Source: Gadus chalcogrammus (Eukaryota; Chordata; Actinopteri; Gadiformes; Gadidae). From it: DNA of 64,000 bases. The notes below the pieces were generated by a model. That model made no database searches and was not told where the DNA came from. It worked only from the letters and a program-made list of their open reading frames with translations. Position numbers and translations under genes: made by a program. This document shows positions 35,361 to 49,291 of the stretch, in pieces. The stretch covers positions 19,428,477 to 19,492,476 of the forward strand of contig NC_079423.1 of the NCBI RefSeq assembly GCF_026213295.1. The letters run 5' to 3'. Within the stretch, counting starts at the first letter, position 1. Every line of letters starts with the position of its first letter.

Positions 35361-38300
35361 CTCTGAAAAGCATTTTGCGCTCATAACAACAAGAAACGTT
35401 GATATCTCTGTCAATTTCAATGCAAACGTGTTAGTAAGCTTACCAAAGGGTTGAAGGGCCAAACTCCACCATTTGGAAGTGATCAAAAAGTGATTCTAAC
35501 GCCCTGAAAAGCATTTTGCGCTCATAAAAACAAGAAATGTTGATATCTCTGTCAATTTCAATGCAAACGTGTTACTAAGCTCACCAAAGGGTTATAGGGC
35601 CATACTCCACCATTTTTGGAAGTAGTTTTGAGCAAAATCAACAATGTAAAGTCAAAAACACATAGTTGGTCAAAAAGTGATTCTTACGCTCTGAAAAGCA
35701 TTTTGCGCTCATAAAAACAAGAAATATTGATATTTGTCAATTTCAATGCAAACGTGTTACTAAGCTCACCAAAGGGTTATAGGGCCATACTCCACCATTT
35801 GGAAGTAGTTTTGAGCAAAATCGACATTGTAAAGTCAAAAACACATTGTTGGTCAAAAAGTGATTCTTGCGCTCTGAATAGCATTTTGCGCTCATAAAAA
35901 CAAGAAATGTTGATATCTCTGTCAATTTCAATGCAAACGTGTTACTAAGCTCACCAAAGGGTTATAGGGCCATACTCCACCATTGGAGGTAGTTTTGAGC
36001 AAAATAAATTTAGTCAAAAACAGATTGTTGGTCAAAAAGTGATTCTTAGGCTCTGAAAAGCATTTTGCGCTCATAAAAACAAGAAATGTTGATATCTCTG
36101 TAAATTTCAATGCCAACGTGTTACTAAGCTTACCAAATGGTTGAAGGGCCAAACTCCACCTTTTGGAAGTGATCAAAAAGTGATTCTAACGCTCTGAAAA
36201 GCATTTTGCGCTCATAAAAACAAGAAATGTTGATATCTCTGTCAATTTCAATGCAATCGTGTTACTAAGCTTACCAAAGGGTTGAAGGGTCAAACTCCAC
36301 CATTTGGAAGTGATCAAAAAGTGATTCTAACGCTCTGAAAAGCAATTTGCGCTCATAAAAACAAGAAATGTTGATATCTCTGTCAATTTCAATGCAAACG
36401 TGTTACTAAGCTCAGCAAAGGGTTTTAGGGCCATACTCCACCATTTTTGGAAGTAGTTTTGAGCAAAATCAACAATGTTAAGTCAAAAACACATAGTTGG
36501 TCAAAAAGTGATTCTTACGCTCTGAAAAGCATTTTGCGCTCATAAAAACAAGAAATATTGATATTTGTCAATTTCAATGCAAACGTGTTACTAAGCTCAC
36601 CAAAGGGTTATAGGGCCATACTCCACCATTTGGAAGTAGTTTTGAGCAAAATCGACATTGTAAAGTCAAAAACACATTGTTGGTCAAAAAGTGATTCTTG
36701 CGCTCTGAAAAGCATTTTGCGCTCATAAAAACAAGAAATGTTGATATCTCTGTCAATTTCAATGCAAACGTGTTACTAAGCTTACCAAATGGTTGAAGGG
36801 CCAAACTCCACCTTTTGGAAGTGATCAAAAAGTGATTCTAACGCTCTGAAAAGCATTTTGCGCTCATAAAAACAAGAAACGTTGATATCTCTGTCAATTT
36901 CAATGCAAACGTGTTATTAAGCTTACCAAAGGGTTGAAGGGCCAAACTCCACCATTTGGAAGTGATCAAAAAGTGATTCTAACGCCCTGAAAAGCATTTT
37001 GCGCTCATAAAAACAAGAAATGTTGATATCTCTGTCAATTTCAATGCAAACGTGTTACTAAGCTCACCAAAGGGTTATAGGGCCATACTCCACCATTTGG
37101 AAGTAGTTTTGAGCAAAATCGACATTGTAAAGTCAAAAACACATTGTTGGTCAAAAAGTGATTCTTGCGCTCTGAATAGCATTTTGCGCTCATAAAAACA
37201 AGAAATGTTGATATCTCTGTCAATTTCAATGCAAACGTGTTACTAAGCTCACCAAAGGGTTATAGGGCCATACTCCACCATTGGAGGTAGTTTTGAGCAA
37301 AATAAATTTAGTCAAAAACAGATTGTTGGTCAAAAAGTGATTCTTAGGCTCTGAAAAGCATTTTGCGCTCATAAAAACAAGAAATGTTGATATCTCTGTA
37401 AATTTCAATGCAAACGTGTTACTAAGCTTACCAAATGGTTGAAGGGCCAAACTCCACCTTTTGGAAGTGATCAAAAAGTGATTCTAACGCTCTGAAAAGC
37501 ATTTTGCGCTCATAAAAACAAGAAATGTTGATATCTCTGTCAATTTCAATGCAAACGTGTTACTAAGCTTACCAAAGGGTTGAAGGGTCAAACTCCACCA
37601 TTTGGAAGTGATCAAAAAGTGATTCTAACGCTCTGAAAAGCAATTTGCGCTCATAAAAACAAGAAATGTTGATATCTCTGTCAATTTCAATGCAAACGTG
37701 TTACTAAGCTCACCAAAGGGTTTTAGGGCCATACTCCACCATTTTTGGAAGTAGTTTTGAGCAAAATCAACAATGTTAAGTCAAAAACACATAGTTGGTC
37801 AAAAAGTGATTCTTACGCTCTGAAAAGCATTTTGCGCTCATAAAAACAAGAAATATTGATATTTGTCAATTTCAATGCAAACGTGTTACTAAGCTCACCA
37901 AAGGGTTATAGGGCCATACTCCACCATTTGGAAGTAGTTTTGAGCAAAATCGACATTGTAAAGTCAAAAACACATTGTTGGTCAAAAAGTGATTCTTGCG
38001 CTCTGAAAAGCATTTTGCGCTCATAAAAACAAGAAATGTTGATATCTCTGTCAATTTCAATGCAAACGTGTTACTAAGCTTACCAAATGGTTGAAGGGCC
38101 AAACTCCACCTTTTGGAAGTGATCAAAAAGTGATTCTAACGCTCTGAAAAGCAATTTGCGCTCATAAAAACAAGAAATGTTGATATCTCTGTCAATTTCA
38201 ATGCAAACGTGTTACTAAGCTCACCAAAGGGTTATAGGGCCATACTCCACCATTTGGAAGTAGTTTTGAGCAAAATCGACATTGTAAAGTCAAAAACACA

Positions 38301-41300
38301 TTGTTGGTCAAAAAGTGATTCTTGCGCTCTGAAAAGCATTTTGCGCTCATAAAAACAAGAAATGTTGATATCTCTGTCAATTTCAATGCAAACGTGTTAC
38401 TACGCTTACCAATGGGTTGAAGGGCAAAACTCCACCATTTGGAAGTGATCAAAAAGTGATTCTAACGCTCTGAAAAGCATTTTGCGCTCATAAAAACAAG
38501 AAATGTTGATATCTCTGTCAATTTCAATGCAAACGTGTTACTAAGCTCACCAAAGGGTTATAGGGCCATACTCCACCATTTGGAGGTAGTTTTGAGCAAA
38601 ATAAATTTAGTCAAAAACAGATTGTTGGTCAAAAAGTGATTCTTAGGCTCTGAAAAGCATTTTGCGCCCATAAAAACAAGAAATGTTGATATCTCTGTAA
38701 ATTTCAATGCAAACGTGTTACTAAGCTTACCAAATGGTTGAAGGGCCAAACTCCACCTTTTGGAAGTGATCAAAAAGTGATTCTAACGCTCTGAAAAGCA
38801 TTTTGCGCTCATAAAAACAAGAAACGTTGATATCTCTGTCAATTTCAATGCAAACGTGTTAGTAAGCTCACCAAAGGGTTATAGGGCCATACTCCACCAT
38901 TTGGAAGTAGTTTTGAGCAAAATCGACATTGTAAAGTCAAAAACACATTGTTGGTCAAAAAGTGATTCTTGCGCTCTGAAAAGCATTTTGCGCTCATAAA
39001 AACAAGAAATGTTGATATCTCTGTCAATTTCAATGCAAACGTGTTACTAAGCTTACCAAATGGTTGAAGGGCCAAACTCCACCTTTTGGAAGTGATCAAA
39101 AAGTGATTCTAACGCTCTGAAAAGCAATTTGCGCTCATAAAAACAAGAAATGTTGATATCTCTGTCAATTTCAATGCAAACGTGTTACTAAGCTCACCAA
39201 AGGGTTATAGGGCCATACTCCACCATTTGGAAGTAGTTTTGAGCAAAATCGACATTGTAAAGTCAAAAACACATTGTTGGTCAAAAAGTGATTCTTGCGA
39301 TCTGAAAAGCATTTTGCGCTCATAAAAACAAGAAATGTTGATATCTCTGTCAATTTCAATGCAAACGTGTTACTACGCTTACCAATGGGTTGAAGGGCAA
39401 AACTCCACCATTTGGAAGTGATCAAAAAGTGATTCTAACGCTCTGAAAAGCATTTTGCGCTCATAAAAACAAGAAATGTTGATATCTCTGTCAATTTCAA
39501 TGCAAACGTGTTACTAAGCTCACCAAAGGGTTATAGGGCCATACTCCACCATTTGGAGGTAGTTTTGAGCAAAATAAATTTAGTCAAAAACAGATTGTTG
39601 GTCAAAAAGTGATTCTTAGGCTCTGAAAAGCATTTTGCGCCCATAAAAACAAGAAATGTTGATATCTCTGTAAATTTCAATGCAAACGTGTTACTAAGCT
39701 TACCAAATGGTTGAAGGGCCAAACTCCACCTTTTGGAAGTGATCAAAAAGTGATTCTAACGCTCTGAAAAGCATTTTGCGCTCATAAAAACAAGAAACGT
39801 TGATATCTCTGTCAATTTCAATGCAAACGTGTTAGTAAGCTTACCAAAGGGTTGAAGGGCCAAACTCCACCATTTGGAAGTGATCAAAAAGTGATTCTAA
39901 CGCCCTGAAAAGCATTTTGCGCTCATAAAAACAAGAAATGTTGATATCTCTGTCAATTTCAATGCAAACGTGTTACTAAGCTCACCAAAGGGTTATAGGG
40001 CCATACTCCACCATTTTTGGAAGTAGTTTTGAGCAAAATCAACAATGTAAAGTCAAAAACACATAGTTGGTCAAAAAGTGATTCTTACGCTCTGAAAAGC
40101 ATTTTGCGCTCATAAAAACAAGAAATATTGATATTTGTCAATTTCAATGCAAACGTGTTACTAAGCTCACCAAAGGGTTATAGGGCCATACTCCACCATT
40201 TGGAAGTAGTTTTGAGCAAAATCGACATTGTAAAGTCAAAAACACATTGTTGGTCAAAAAGTGATTCTTGCGCTCTGAAAAGCATTTTGCGCTCATAAAA
40301 ACAAGAAATGTTGATATCTCTGTCAATTTCAATGCAAACGTGTTACTAAGCTCACCAAAGGGTTATAGGGCCATACTCCACCATTTGGAGGTAGTTTTGA
40401 GCAAAATAAATTTAGTCAAAAACAGATTGTTGGTCAAAAAGTGATTCTTAGGCTCTGAAAAGCATTTTGCGCTCATAAAAACAAGAAATGTTGATATCTC
40501 TGTAAATTTCAATGCAAACGTGTTACTAAGCTTACCAAATGGTTGAAGGGCCAAACTTAGCTTTTGGAAGTGATCAAAAAGTGATTCTAACGCTCTGAAA
40601 AGCATTTTGCGCTCAAAAAAACAAGAAATGTTGATATCTCTGTCAATTTCAATGCAAACGTGTTAGTAAGCTTACCAAAGGGTTGAAGGGCCAAACTCCA
40701 CCATTTGGAAGTGATCAAAAACTGATTCTAACGCCCTGAAAAGCATTTTGCGCTCATAAAAACAAGAAATGTTGATATCTCTGTCAATTTCAATGCAAAC
40801 GTGTTACTAAGCTCACCAAAGGGATTTAGGGCCATACTCCACCATTTTTGGAAGTAGTTTTGAGCAAAATCAACAATGTTAAGTCAAAAACACATAGTTG
40901 GTCAAAAAGTGATTCTTATTCTCTGAAAAGCATTTTGCGCTCATAAAAACAAGAAATATTGATATTTGTCAATTTCAATGCAAACGTGTTACTAAGCTCA
41001 CCAAAGGGTTATAGGGCCATACTCCACCATTTGGAAGTAGTTTTGAGCAAAATCGACATTGTAAAGTCAAAAACACATTGTTGGTCAAAAAGTGATTCTT
41101 GCGCTCTGAAAAGCATTTTGCGCTCATAAAAACAAGAAATGTTGATATCTCTGTCAATTTCAATGCAAACGTGTTACTAAGCTTACCAAAGGGTTGAAGG
41201 GCAAAACTCCACCATTTGGAAGTGATCAAAAAGTGATTCTAACGCTCTGAAAAGCATTTTGCGCTCATAAAAACAAGAAATGTTGATATCTCTGTCAATT

Positions 41301-41565
41301 TCAATGCAAACGTGTTACTAAGCTCACCAAAGGGTTATAGGGCCATACTCCACCATTTGGAGGTAGTTTTGAGCAAAATAAATTTAGTCAAAAACAGATT
41401 GTTGGTCAAAAAGTGATTCTTAGGCTCTGAAAAGCATTTTGCGCTCATAAAAACAAGAAATGTTGATATCTCTGTAAATTTCAATGCAAACGTGTTACTA
41501 AGCTTACCAAATGGTTGAAGGGCCAAACTCCACCTTTTGGAAGTGATCAAAAAGTGATTCTAACG
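35361..41565 (+). repeat. Right HOR unit III, 38-mer, 6205 bp
   Basis: It has the same 38 monomers as unit I at an offset of 8009 bp, including the otherwise unique GCAATCGTG mark in monomer 6. I noticed only a handful of differences, for example GCGATCTG at about 39298, GGGATTTAGG at about 40821 and TTATTCTCTG at about 40917. Confidence 0.92.
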
Positions 41566-44500
41566 CTCTGAAAAGCATTTTGCGCTCATAACAACAAGAA
41601 ACGTTGATATCTCTGTCAATTTCAATGCAAACGTGTTAGTAAGCTTACCAAAGGCTTGAAGGGCCAAACTCCACCATTTGGAAGTGATCAAAAAGTGATT
41701 CTAACGCCCTGAAAAGCATTTTGCGCTCATAAAAACAAGAAATGTTGATATCTCTGTCAATTTCAATGCAAACGTGTTACTAAGCTCACCAAAGGGTTAT
41801 AGGGCCATACTCCACCATTTTTGGAAGTAGTTTTGAGCAAAATCAACAATGTAAAGTCAAAAACACATAGTTGGTCAAAAAGTGATTCTTACGCTCTGAA
41901 AAGCATTTTGCGCTCATAAAAACAAGAAATATTGATATTTGTCAATTTCAATGCAAACGTGTTACTAAGCTCACCAAAGGGTTATAGGGCCATACTCCAC
42001 CATTTGGAAGTAGTTTTGAGCAAAATCGACATTGTAAAGTCAAAAACACATTGTTGGTCAAAAAGTGATTCTTGCGCTCTGAATAGCATTTTGCGCTCAT
42101 AAAAACAAGAAATGTTGATATCTCTGTCAATTTCAATGCAAACGTGTTACTAAGCTCACCAAAGGGTTATAGGGCCATACTCCACCATTGGAGGTAGTTT
42201 TGAGCAAAATAAATGTAGTCAAAAACAGATTGTTGGTCAAAAAGTGATTCTTAGGCTCTGAAAAGCATTTTGCGCTCATAAAAACAAGAAATGTTGATAT
42301 CTCTGTAAATTTCAATGCCAACGTGTTACTAAGCTTACCAAATGGTTGAAGGGCCAAACTCCACCTTTTGGAAGTGATCAAAAAGTGATTCTAACGCTCT
42401 GAAAAGCATTTTGCGCTCATAAAAACAAGAAATGTTGATATCTCTGTCAATTTCAATGCAAACGTGTTACTAAGCTTACCAAAGGGTTGAAGGGTCAAAC
42501 TCCACCATTTGGAAGTGATCAAAAAGTGATTCTAACGCTCTGAAAAGCAATTTGCGCTCATAAAAACAAGAAATGTTGATATCTCTGTCAATTTCAATGC
42601 AAACGTGTTACTAAGCTCAGCAAAGGGTTTTAGGGCCATACTCCACCATTTTTGGAAGTAGTTTTGAGCAAAATCAACAATGTTAAGTCAAAAACACATA
42701 GTTGGTCAAAAAGTGATTCTTACGCTCTGAAAAGCATTTTGCGCTCATAAAAACAAGAAATATTGATATTTGTCAATTTCAAGGCAAACGTGTTACTAAG
42801 CTCACCAAAGGGTTATAGGGCCATACTCCACCATTTGGAAGTAGTTTTGAGCAAAATCGACATTGTAAAGTCAAAAACACATTGTTGGTCAAAAAGTGAT
42901 TCTTGCGCTCTGAAAAGCATTTTGCGCTCATAAAAACAAGAAATGTTGATATCTCTGTCAATTTCAATGCAAACGTGTTACTAAGCTTACCAAATGGTTG
43001 AAGGGCCAAACTCCACCTTTTGGAAGTGATCAAAAAGTGATTCTAACGCTCTGAAAAGCATTTTGCGCTCATAAAAACAAGAAACGTTGATATCTCTGTC
43101 AATTTCAATGCAAACGTGTTATTAAGCTTACCAAAGGGTTGAAGGGCCAAACTCCACCATTTGGAAGTGATCAAAAAGTGATTCTAACGCCCTGAAAAGC
43201 ATTTTGCGCTCATAAAAACAAGAAATGTTGATATCTCTGTCAATTTCAATGCAAACGTGTTACTAAGCTCACCAAAGGGTTATAGGGCCATACTCCACCA
43301 TTTGGAAGTAGTTTTGAGCAAAATCGACATTGTAAAGTCAAAAACACATTGTTGGTCAAAAAGTGATTCTTGCGCTCTGAATAGCATTTTGCGCTCATAA
43401 AAACAAGAAATGTTGATATCTCTGTCAATTTCAATGCAAACGTGTTACTAAGCTCACCAAAGGGTTATAGGGCCATACTCCACCATTGGAGGTAGTTTTG
43501 AGCAAAATAAATTTAGTCAAAAACAGATTGTTGGTCAAAAAGTGATTCTTAGGCTCTGAAAAGCATTTTGCGCTCATAAAAACAAGAAATGTTGATATCT
43601 CTGTAAATTTCAATGCAAACGTGTTACTAAGCTTACCAAATGGTTGAAGGGCCAAACTCCACCTTTTGGAAGTGATCAAAAAGTGATTCTAACGCTCTGA
43701 AAAGCATTTTGCGCTCATAAAAACAAGAAATGTTGATATCTCTGTCAATTTCAATGCAAACGTGTTACTAAGCTTACCAAAGGGTTGAAGGGTCAAACTC
43801 CACCATTTGGAAGTGATCAAAAAGTGATTCTAACGCTCTGAAAAGCAATTTGCGCTCATAAAAACAAGAAATGTTGATATCTCTGTCAATTTCAATGCAA
43901 ACGTGTTACTAAGCTCACCAAAGGGTTTTAGGGCCATACTCCACCATTTTTGGAAGTAGTTTTAAGCAAAATCAACAATGTTAAGTCAAAAACACATAGT
44001 TGGTCAAAAAGTGATTCTTACGCTCTGAAAAGCATTTTGCGCTCATAAAAACAAGAAATATTGATATTTGTCAATTTCAATGCAAACGTGTTACTAAGCT
44101 CACCAAAGGGTTATAGGGCCATACTCCACCATTTGGAAGTAGTTTTGAGCAAAATCGACATTGTAAAGTCAAAAACACATTGTTGGTCAAAAAGTGATTC
44201 TTGCGCTCTGAAAAGCATTTTGCGCTCATAAAAACAAGAAATGTTGATATCTCTGTCAATTTCAATGCAAACGTGTTACTAAGCTTACCAAATGGTTGAA
44301 GGGCCAAACTCCACCTTTTGGAAGTGATCAAAAAGTGATTCTAACGCTCTGAAAAGCAATTTGCGCTCATAAAAACAAGAAATGTTGATATCTCTGTCAA
44401 TTTCAATGCAAACGTGTTACTAAGCTCACCAAAGGGTTATAGGGCCATACTCCACCATTTGGAAGTAGTTTTGAGCAAAATCGACATTGTAAAGTCAAAA

Positions 44501-46797
44501 ACACATTGTTGGTCAAAAAGTGATTCTTGCGCTCTGAAAAGCATTTTGCGCTCATAAAAACAAGAAATGTTGATATCTCTGTCAATTTCAATGCAAACGT
44601 GTTACTACGCTTACCAATGGGTTGAAGGGCAAAACTCCACCATTTGGAAGTGATCAAAAAGTGATTCTAACGCTCTGAAAAGCATTTTGCGCTCATAAAA
44701 ACAAGAAATGTTGATATCTCTGTCAATTTCAATGCAAACGTGTTACTAAGCTCACCAAAGGGTTATAGGGCCATACTCCACCATTTGGAGGTAGTTTTGA
44801 GCAAAATAAATTTAGTCAAAAACAGATTGTTGGTCAAAAAGTGATTCTTAGGCTCTGAAAAGCATTTTGCGCCCATAAAAACAAGAAATGTTGATATCTC
44901 TGTAAATTTCAATGCAAACGTGTTACTAAGCTTACCAAATGGTTGAAGGGCCAAACTCCACCTTTTGGAAGTGATCAAAAAGTGATTCTAACGCTCTGAA
45001 AAGCATTTTGCGCTCATAAAAACAAGAAACGTTGATATCTCTGTCAATTTCAATGCAAACGTGTTAGTAAGCTTACCAAAGGGTTGAAGGGCCAAACTCC
45101 ACCATTTGGAAGTGATCAAAAAGTGATTCTAACGCCCTGAAAAGCATTTTGCGCTCATAAAAACACGAAATGTTGATATCTCTGTCAATTTCAATGCAAA
45201 AGTGTTACTAAGCTCACCAAAGGGTTATAGGGCCATACTCCACCATTTTTGGAAGTAGTTTTGAGCAAAATCAACAATGTAAAGTCAAAAACACATAGTT
45301 GGTCAAAAAGTGATTCTTACGCTCTGAAAAGCATTTTGCGCTCATAAAAACAAGAAATATTGATATTTGTCAATTTCAATGCAAACGTGTTACTAAGCTC
45401 ACCAAAGGGTTATAGGGCCATACTCCACCATTTGGAAGTAGTTTTGAGCAAAATCGACATTGTAAAGTCAAAAACACATTGTTGGTCAAAAAGTGATTCT
45501 TGCGCTCTGAAAAGCATTTTGCGCTCATAAAAACAAGAAATGTTGATATCTCTGTCAATTTCAATGCAAACGTGTTACTAAGCTCACCAAAGGGTTATAG
45601 GGCCATACTCCACCATTTGGAGGTAGTTTTGAGCAAAATAAATTTAGTCAAAAACAGATTGTTGGTCAAAAAGTGATTCTTAGGCTCTGAAAAGCATTTT
45701 GCGCTCATAAAAACAAGAAATGTTGATATCTCTGTAAATTTCAATGCAAACGTGTTACTAAGCTTACCAAATGGTTGAAGGGCCAAACTTAGCTTTTGGA
45801 AGTGATCAAAAAGTGATTCTAACGCTCTGAAAAGCATTTTGCGCTCAAAAAAACAAGAAATGTTGATATCTCTGTCAATTTCAATGCAAACGTGTTAGTA
45901 AGCTTACCAAAGGGTTGAAGGGCCAAACTCCACCATTTGGAAGTGATCAAAAACTGATTCTAACGCCCTGAAAAGCATTTTGCGCTCATAAAAACAAGAA
46001 ATGTTGATATCTCTGTCAATTTCAATGCAAACGTGTTACTAAGCTCACCAAAGGGTTTTAGGGCCATACTCCACCATTTTTGGAAGTAGTTTTGAGCAAA
46101 ATCAACAATGTTAAGTCAAAAACACATAGTTGGTCAAAAAGTGATTCTTACGCTCTGAAAAGCATTTTGCGCTCATAAAAACAAGAAATATTGATATTTG
46201 TCAATTTCAATGCAAACGTGTTACTAAGCTCACCAAAGGGTTATAGGGCCATACTCCACCATTTGGAAGTAGTTTTGAGCAAAATCGACATTGTAAAGTC
46301 AAAAACACATTGTTGGTCAAAAAGTGATTCTTGCGCTCTGAAAAGCATTTTGCGCTCATAAAAACAAGAAATGTTGATATCTCTGTCAATTTCAATGCAA
46401 ACGTGTTACTAAGCTTACCAAAGGGTTGAAGGGCAAAACTCCACCATTTGGAAGTGATCAAAAAGTGATTCTAACGCTCTGAAAAGCATTTTGCGCTCAT
46501 AAAAACAAGAAATGTTGATATCTCTGTCAATTTCAATGCAAACGTGTTACTAAGCTCACCAAAGGGTTATAGGGCCATACTCCACCATTTGGAGGTAGTT
46601 TTGAGCAAAATAAATTTAGTCAAAAACAGATTGTTGGTCAAAAAGTGATTCTTAGGCTCTGAAAAGCATTTTGCGCTCATAAAAACAAGAAATGTTGATA
46701 TCTCTGTAAATTTCAATGCAAACGTGTTACTAAGCTTACCAAATGGTTGAAGGGCCAAACTCCACCTTTTGGAAGTGATCAAAAAGTGATTCTAACG
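41566..46797 (+). repeat. Right HOR unit IV, 32-mer, 5232 bp
   Basis: It equals the 38-mer minus one 973-bp period (six monomers). Its start matches unit II (CAAGGCAAACG at 42781), while the rest follows units I and III. The change takes place within the A183/B pair 42720-43043. Private marks are AAATGTAGTC (42213) and ACACGAAATG (about 45163); GTTTTAAGC (about 43960) is shared with unit VI. Confidence 0.9.
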
Positions 46798-49291
46798 CTC
46801 TGAAAAGCATTTTGCGCTCATAACAACAAGAAACGTTGATATCTCTGTCAATTTCAATGCAAACGTGTTAGTAAGCTTACCAAAGGCTTGAAGGGCCAAA
46901 CTCCACCATTTGGAAGTGATCAAAAAGTGATTCTAACGCCCTGAAAAGCATTTTGCGCTCATAAAAACAAGAAATGTTGATATCTCTGTCAATTTCAATG
47001 CAAACGTGTTACTAAGCTCACCAAAGGGTTATAGGGCCATACTCCACCATTTTTGGAAGTAGTTTTGAGCAAAATCAACAATGTAAAGTCAAAAACACAT
47101 AGTTGGTCAAAAAGTGATTCTTACGCTCTGAAAAGCATTTTGCGCTCATAAAAACAAGAAATATTGATATTTGTCAATTTCAATGCAAACGTGTTACTAA
47201 GCTCACCAAAGGGTTATAGGGCCATACTCCACCATTTGGAAGTAGTTTTGAGCAAAATCGACATTATAAAGTCAAAAACACATTGTTGGTCAAAAAGTGA
47301 TTCTTGCGCTCTGAATAGCATTTTGCGCTCATAAAAACAAGAAATGTTGATATCTCTGTCAATTTCAATGCAAACGTGTTACTAAGCTCACCAAAGGGTT
47401 ATAGGGCCATACTCCACCATTGGAGGTAGTTTTGAGCAAAATAAATTTAGTCAAAAACAGATTGTTGGTCAAAAAGTGATTCTTAGGCTCTGAAAAGCAT
47501 TTTGCGCTCATAAAAACAAGAAATGTTGATATCTCTGTAAATTTCAATGCCAACGTGTTACTAAGCTTACCAAATGGTTGAAGGGCCAAACTCCACCTTT
47601 TGGAAGTGATCAAAAAGTGATTCTAACGCTCTGAAAAGCATTTTGCGCTCATAAAAACAAGAAATGTTGATATCTCTGTCAATTTCAATGCAAACGTGTT
47701 ACTAAGCTCACCAAAGGGTTATAGGGCCATACTCCACCATTTTTGGAAGTAGTTTTGAGCAAAATCAACAATGTAAAGTCAAAAACACATAGTTGGTCAA
47801 AAAGTGATTCTTACGCTCTGAAAAGCATTTTGCGCTCATAAAAACAAGAAATATTGATATTTGTCAATTTCAATGCAAACGTGTTACTAAGCTCACCAAA
47901 GGGTTATAGGGCCATACTCCACCATTTGGAAGTAGTTTTGAGCAAAATCGACATTGTAAAGTCAAAAACACATTGTTGGTCAAAAAGTGATTCTTGCGCT
48001 CTGAAAAGCATTTTGCGCTCATAAAAACAAGAAATGTTGATATCTCTGTCAATTTCAATGCAAACGTGTTACTAAGCTCACCAAAGGGTTATAGGGCCAT
48101 ACTCCACCATTTGGAGGTAGTTTTGAGCAAAATAAATTTAGTCAAAAACAGATTGTTGGTCAAAAAGTGATTCTTAGGCTCTGAAAAGCATTTTGCGCTC
48201 ATAAAAACAAGAAATGTTGATATCTCTGTAAATTTCAATGCAAACGTGTTACTAAGCTTACCAAATGGTTGAAGGGCCAAACTTAGCTTTTGGAAGTGAT
48301 CAAAAAGTGATTCTAACGCTCTGAAAAGCATTTTGCGCTCAAAAAAACAAGAAATGTTGATATCTCTGTCAATTTCAATGCAAACGTGTTAGTAAGCTTA
48401 CCAAAGGGTTGAAGGGCCAAACTCCACCATTTGGAAGTGATCAAAAACTGATTCTAACGCCCTGAAAAGCATTTTGCGCTCATAAAAACAAGAAATGTTG
48501 ATATCTCTGTCAATTTCAATGCAAACGTGTTACTAAGCTCACCAAAGGGTTTTAGGGCCATACTCCACCATTTTTGGAAGTAGTTTTGAGCAAAATCAAC
48601 AATGTTAAGTCAAAAACACATAGTTGGTCAAAAAGTGATTCTTACGCTCTGAAAAGCATTTTGCGCTCATAAAAACAAGAAATATTGATATTTGTCAATT
48701 TCAATGCAAACGTGTTACTAAGCTCACCAAAGGGTTATAGGGCCATACTCCACCATTTGGAAGTAGTTTTGAGCAAAATCGACATTGTAAAGTCAAAAAC
48801 ACATTGTTGGTCAAAAAGTGATTCTTGCGCTCTGAAAAGCATTTTGCGCTCATAAAAACAAGAAATGTTGATATCTCTGTCAATTTCAATGCAAACGTGT
48901 TACTAAGCTTACCAAAGGGTTGAAGGGCAAAACTCCACCATTTGGAAGTGATCAAAAAGTGATTCTAACGCTCTGAAAAGCATTTTGCGCTCATAAAAAC
49001 AAGAAATGTTGATATCTCTGTCAATTTCAATGCAAACGTGTTACTAAGCTCACCAAAGGGTTATAGGGCCATACTCCACCATTTGGAGGTAGTTTTGAGC
49101 AAAATAAATTTAGTCAAAAACAGATTGTTGGTCAAAAAGTGATTCTTAGGCTCTGAAAAGCATTTTGCGCTCATAAAAACAAGAAATGTTGATATCTCTG
49201 TAAATTTCAATGCAAACGTGTTACTAAGCTTACCAAATGGTTGAAGGGCCAAACTCCACCTTTTGGAAGTGATCAAAAAGTGATTCTAACG
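46798..49291 (+). repeat. Right HOR unit V, 15-mer, 2494 bp
   Basis: Monomer lengths are 141, 187, 183, 179, 141, 187, 183, 180, 140, 141, 187, 183, 141, 180, 141, which sum to 2494. They correspond to reference monomers 1-5 joined to 29-38, with the join at 47629. Its last ten monomers are a near-exact copy of the end of unit IV. Private mark ACATTATAAAG at about 47262. Confidence 0.9.

Noticed and set aside
35130..35486. Short open frames of 62-118 codons on both strands, repeated throughout the array (this is the longest)
   Set aside because: They recur only because the DNA repeats. They exist on both strands over the same bases, start or end according to which monomer subtypes are adjacent, and are opened or closed by HOR variants. 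No domain, start context or codon pattern suggests coding.
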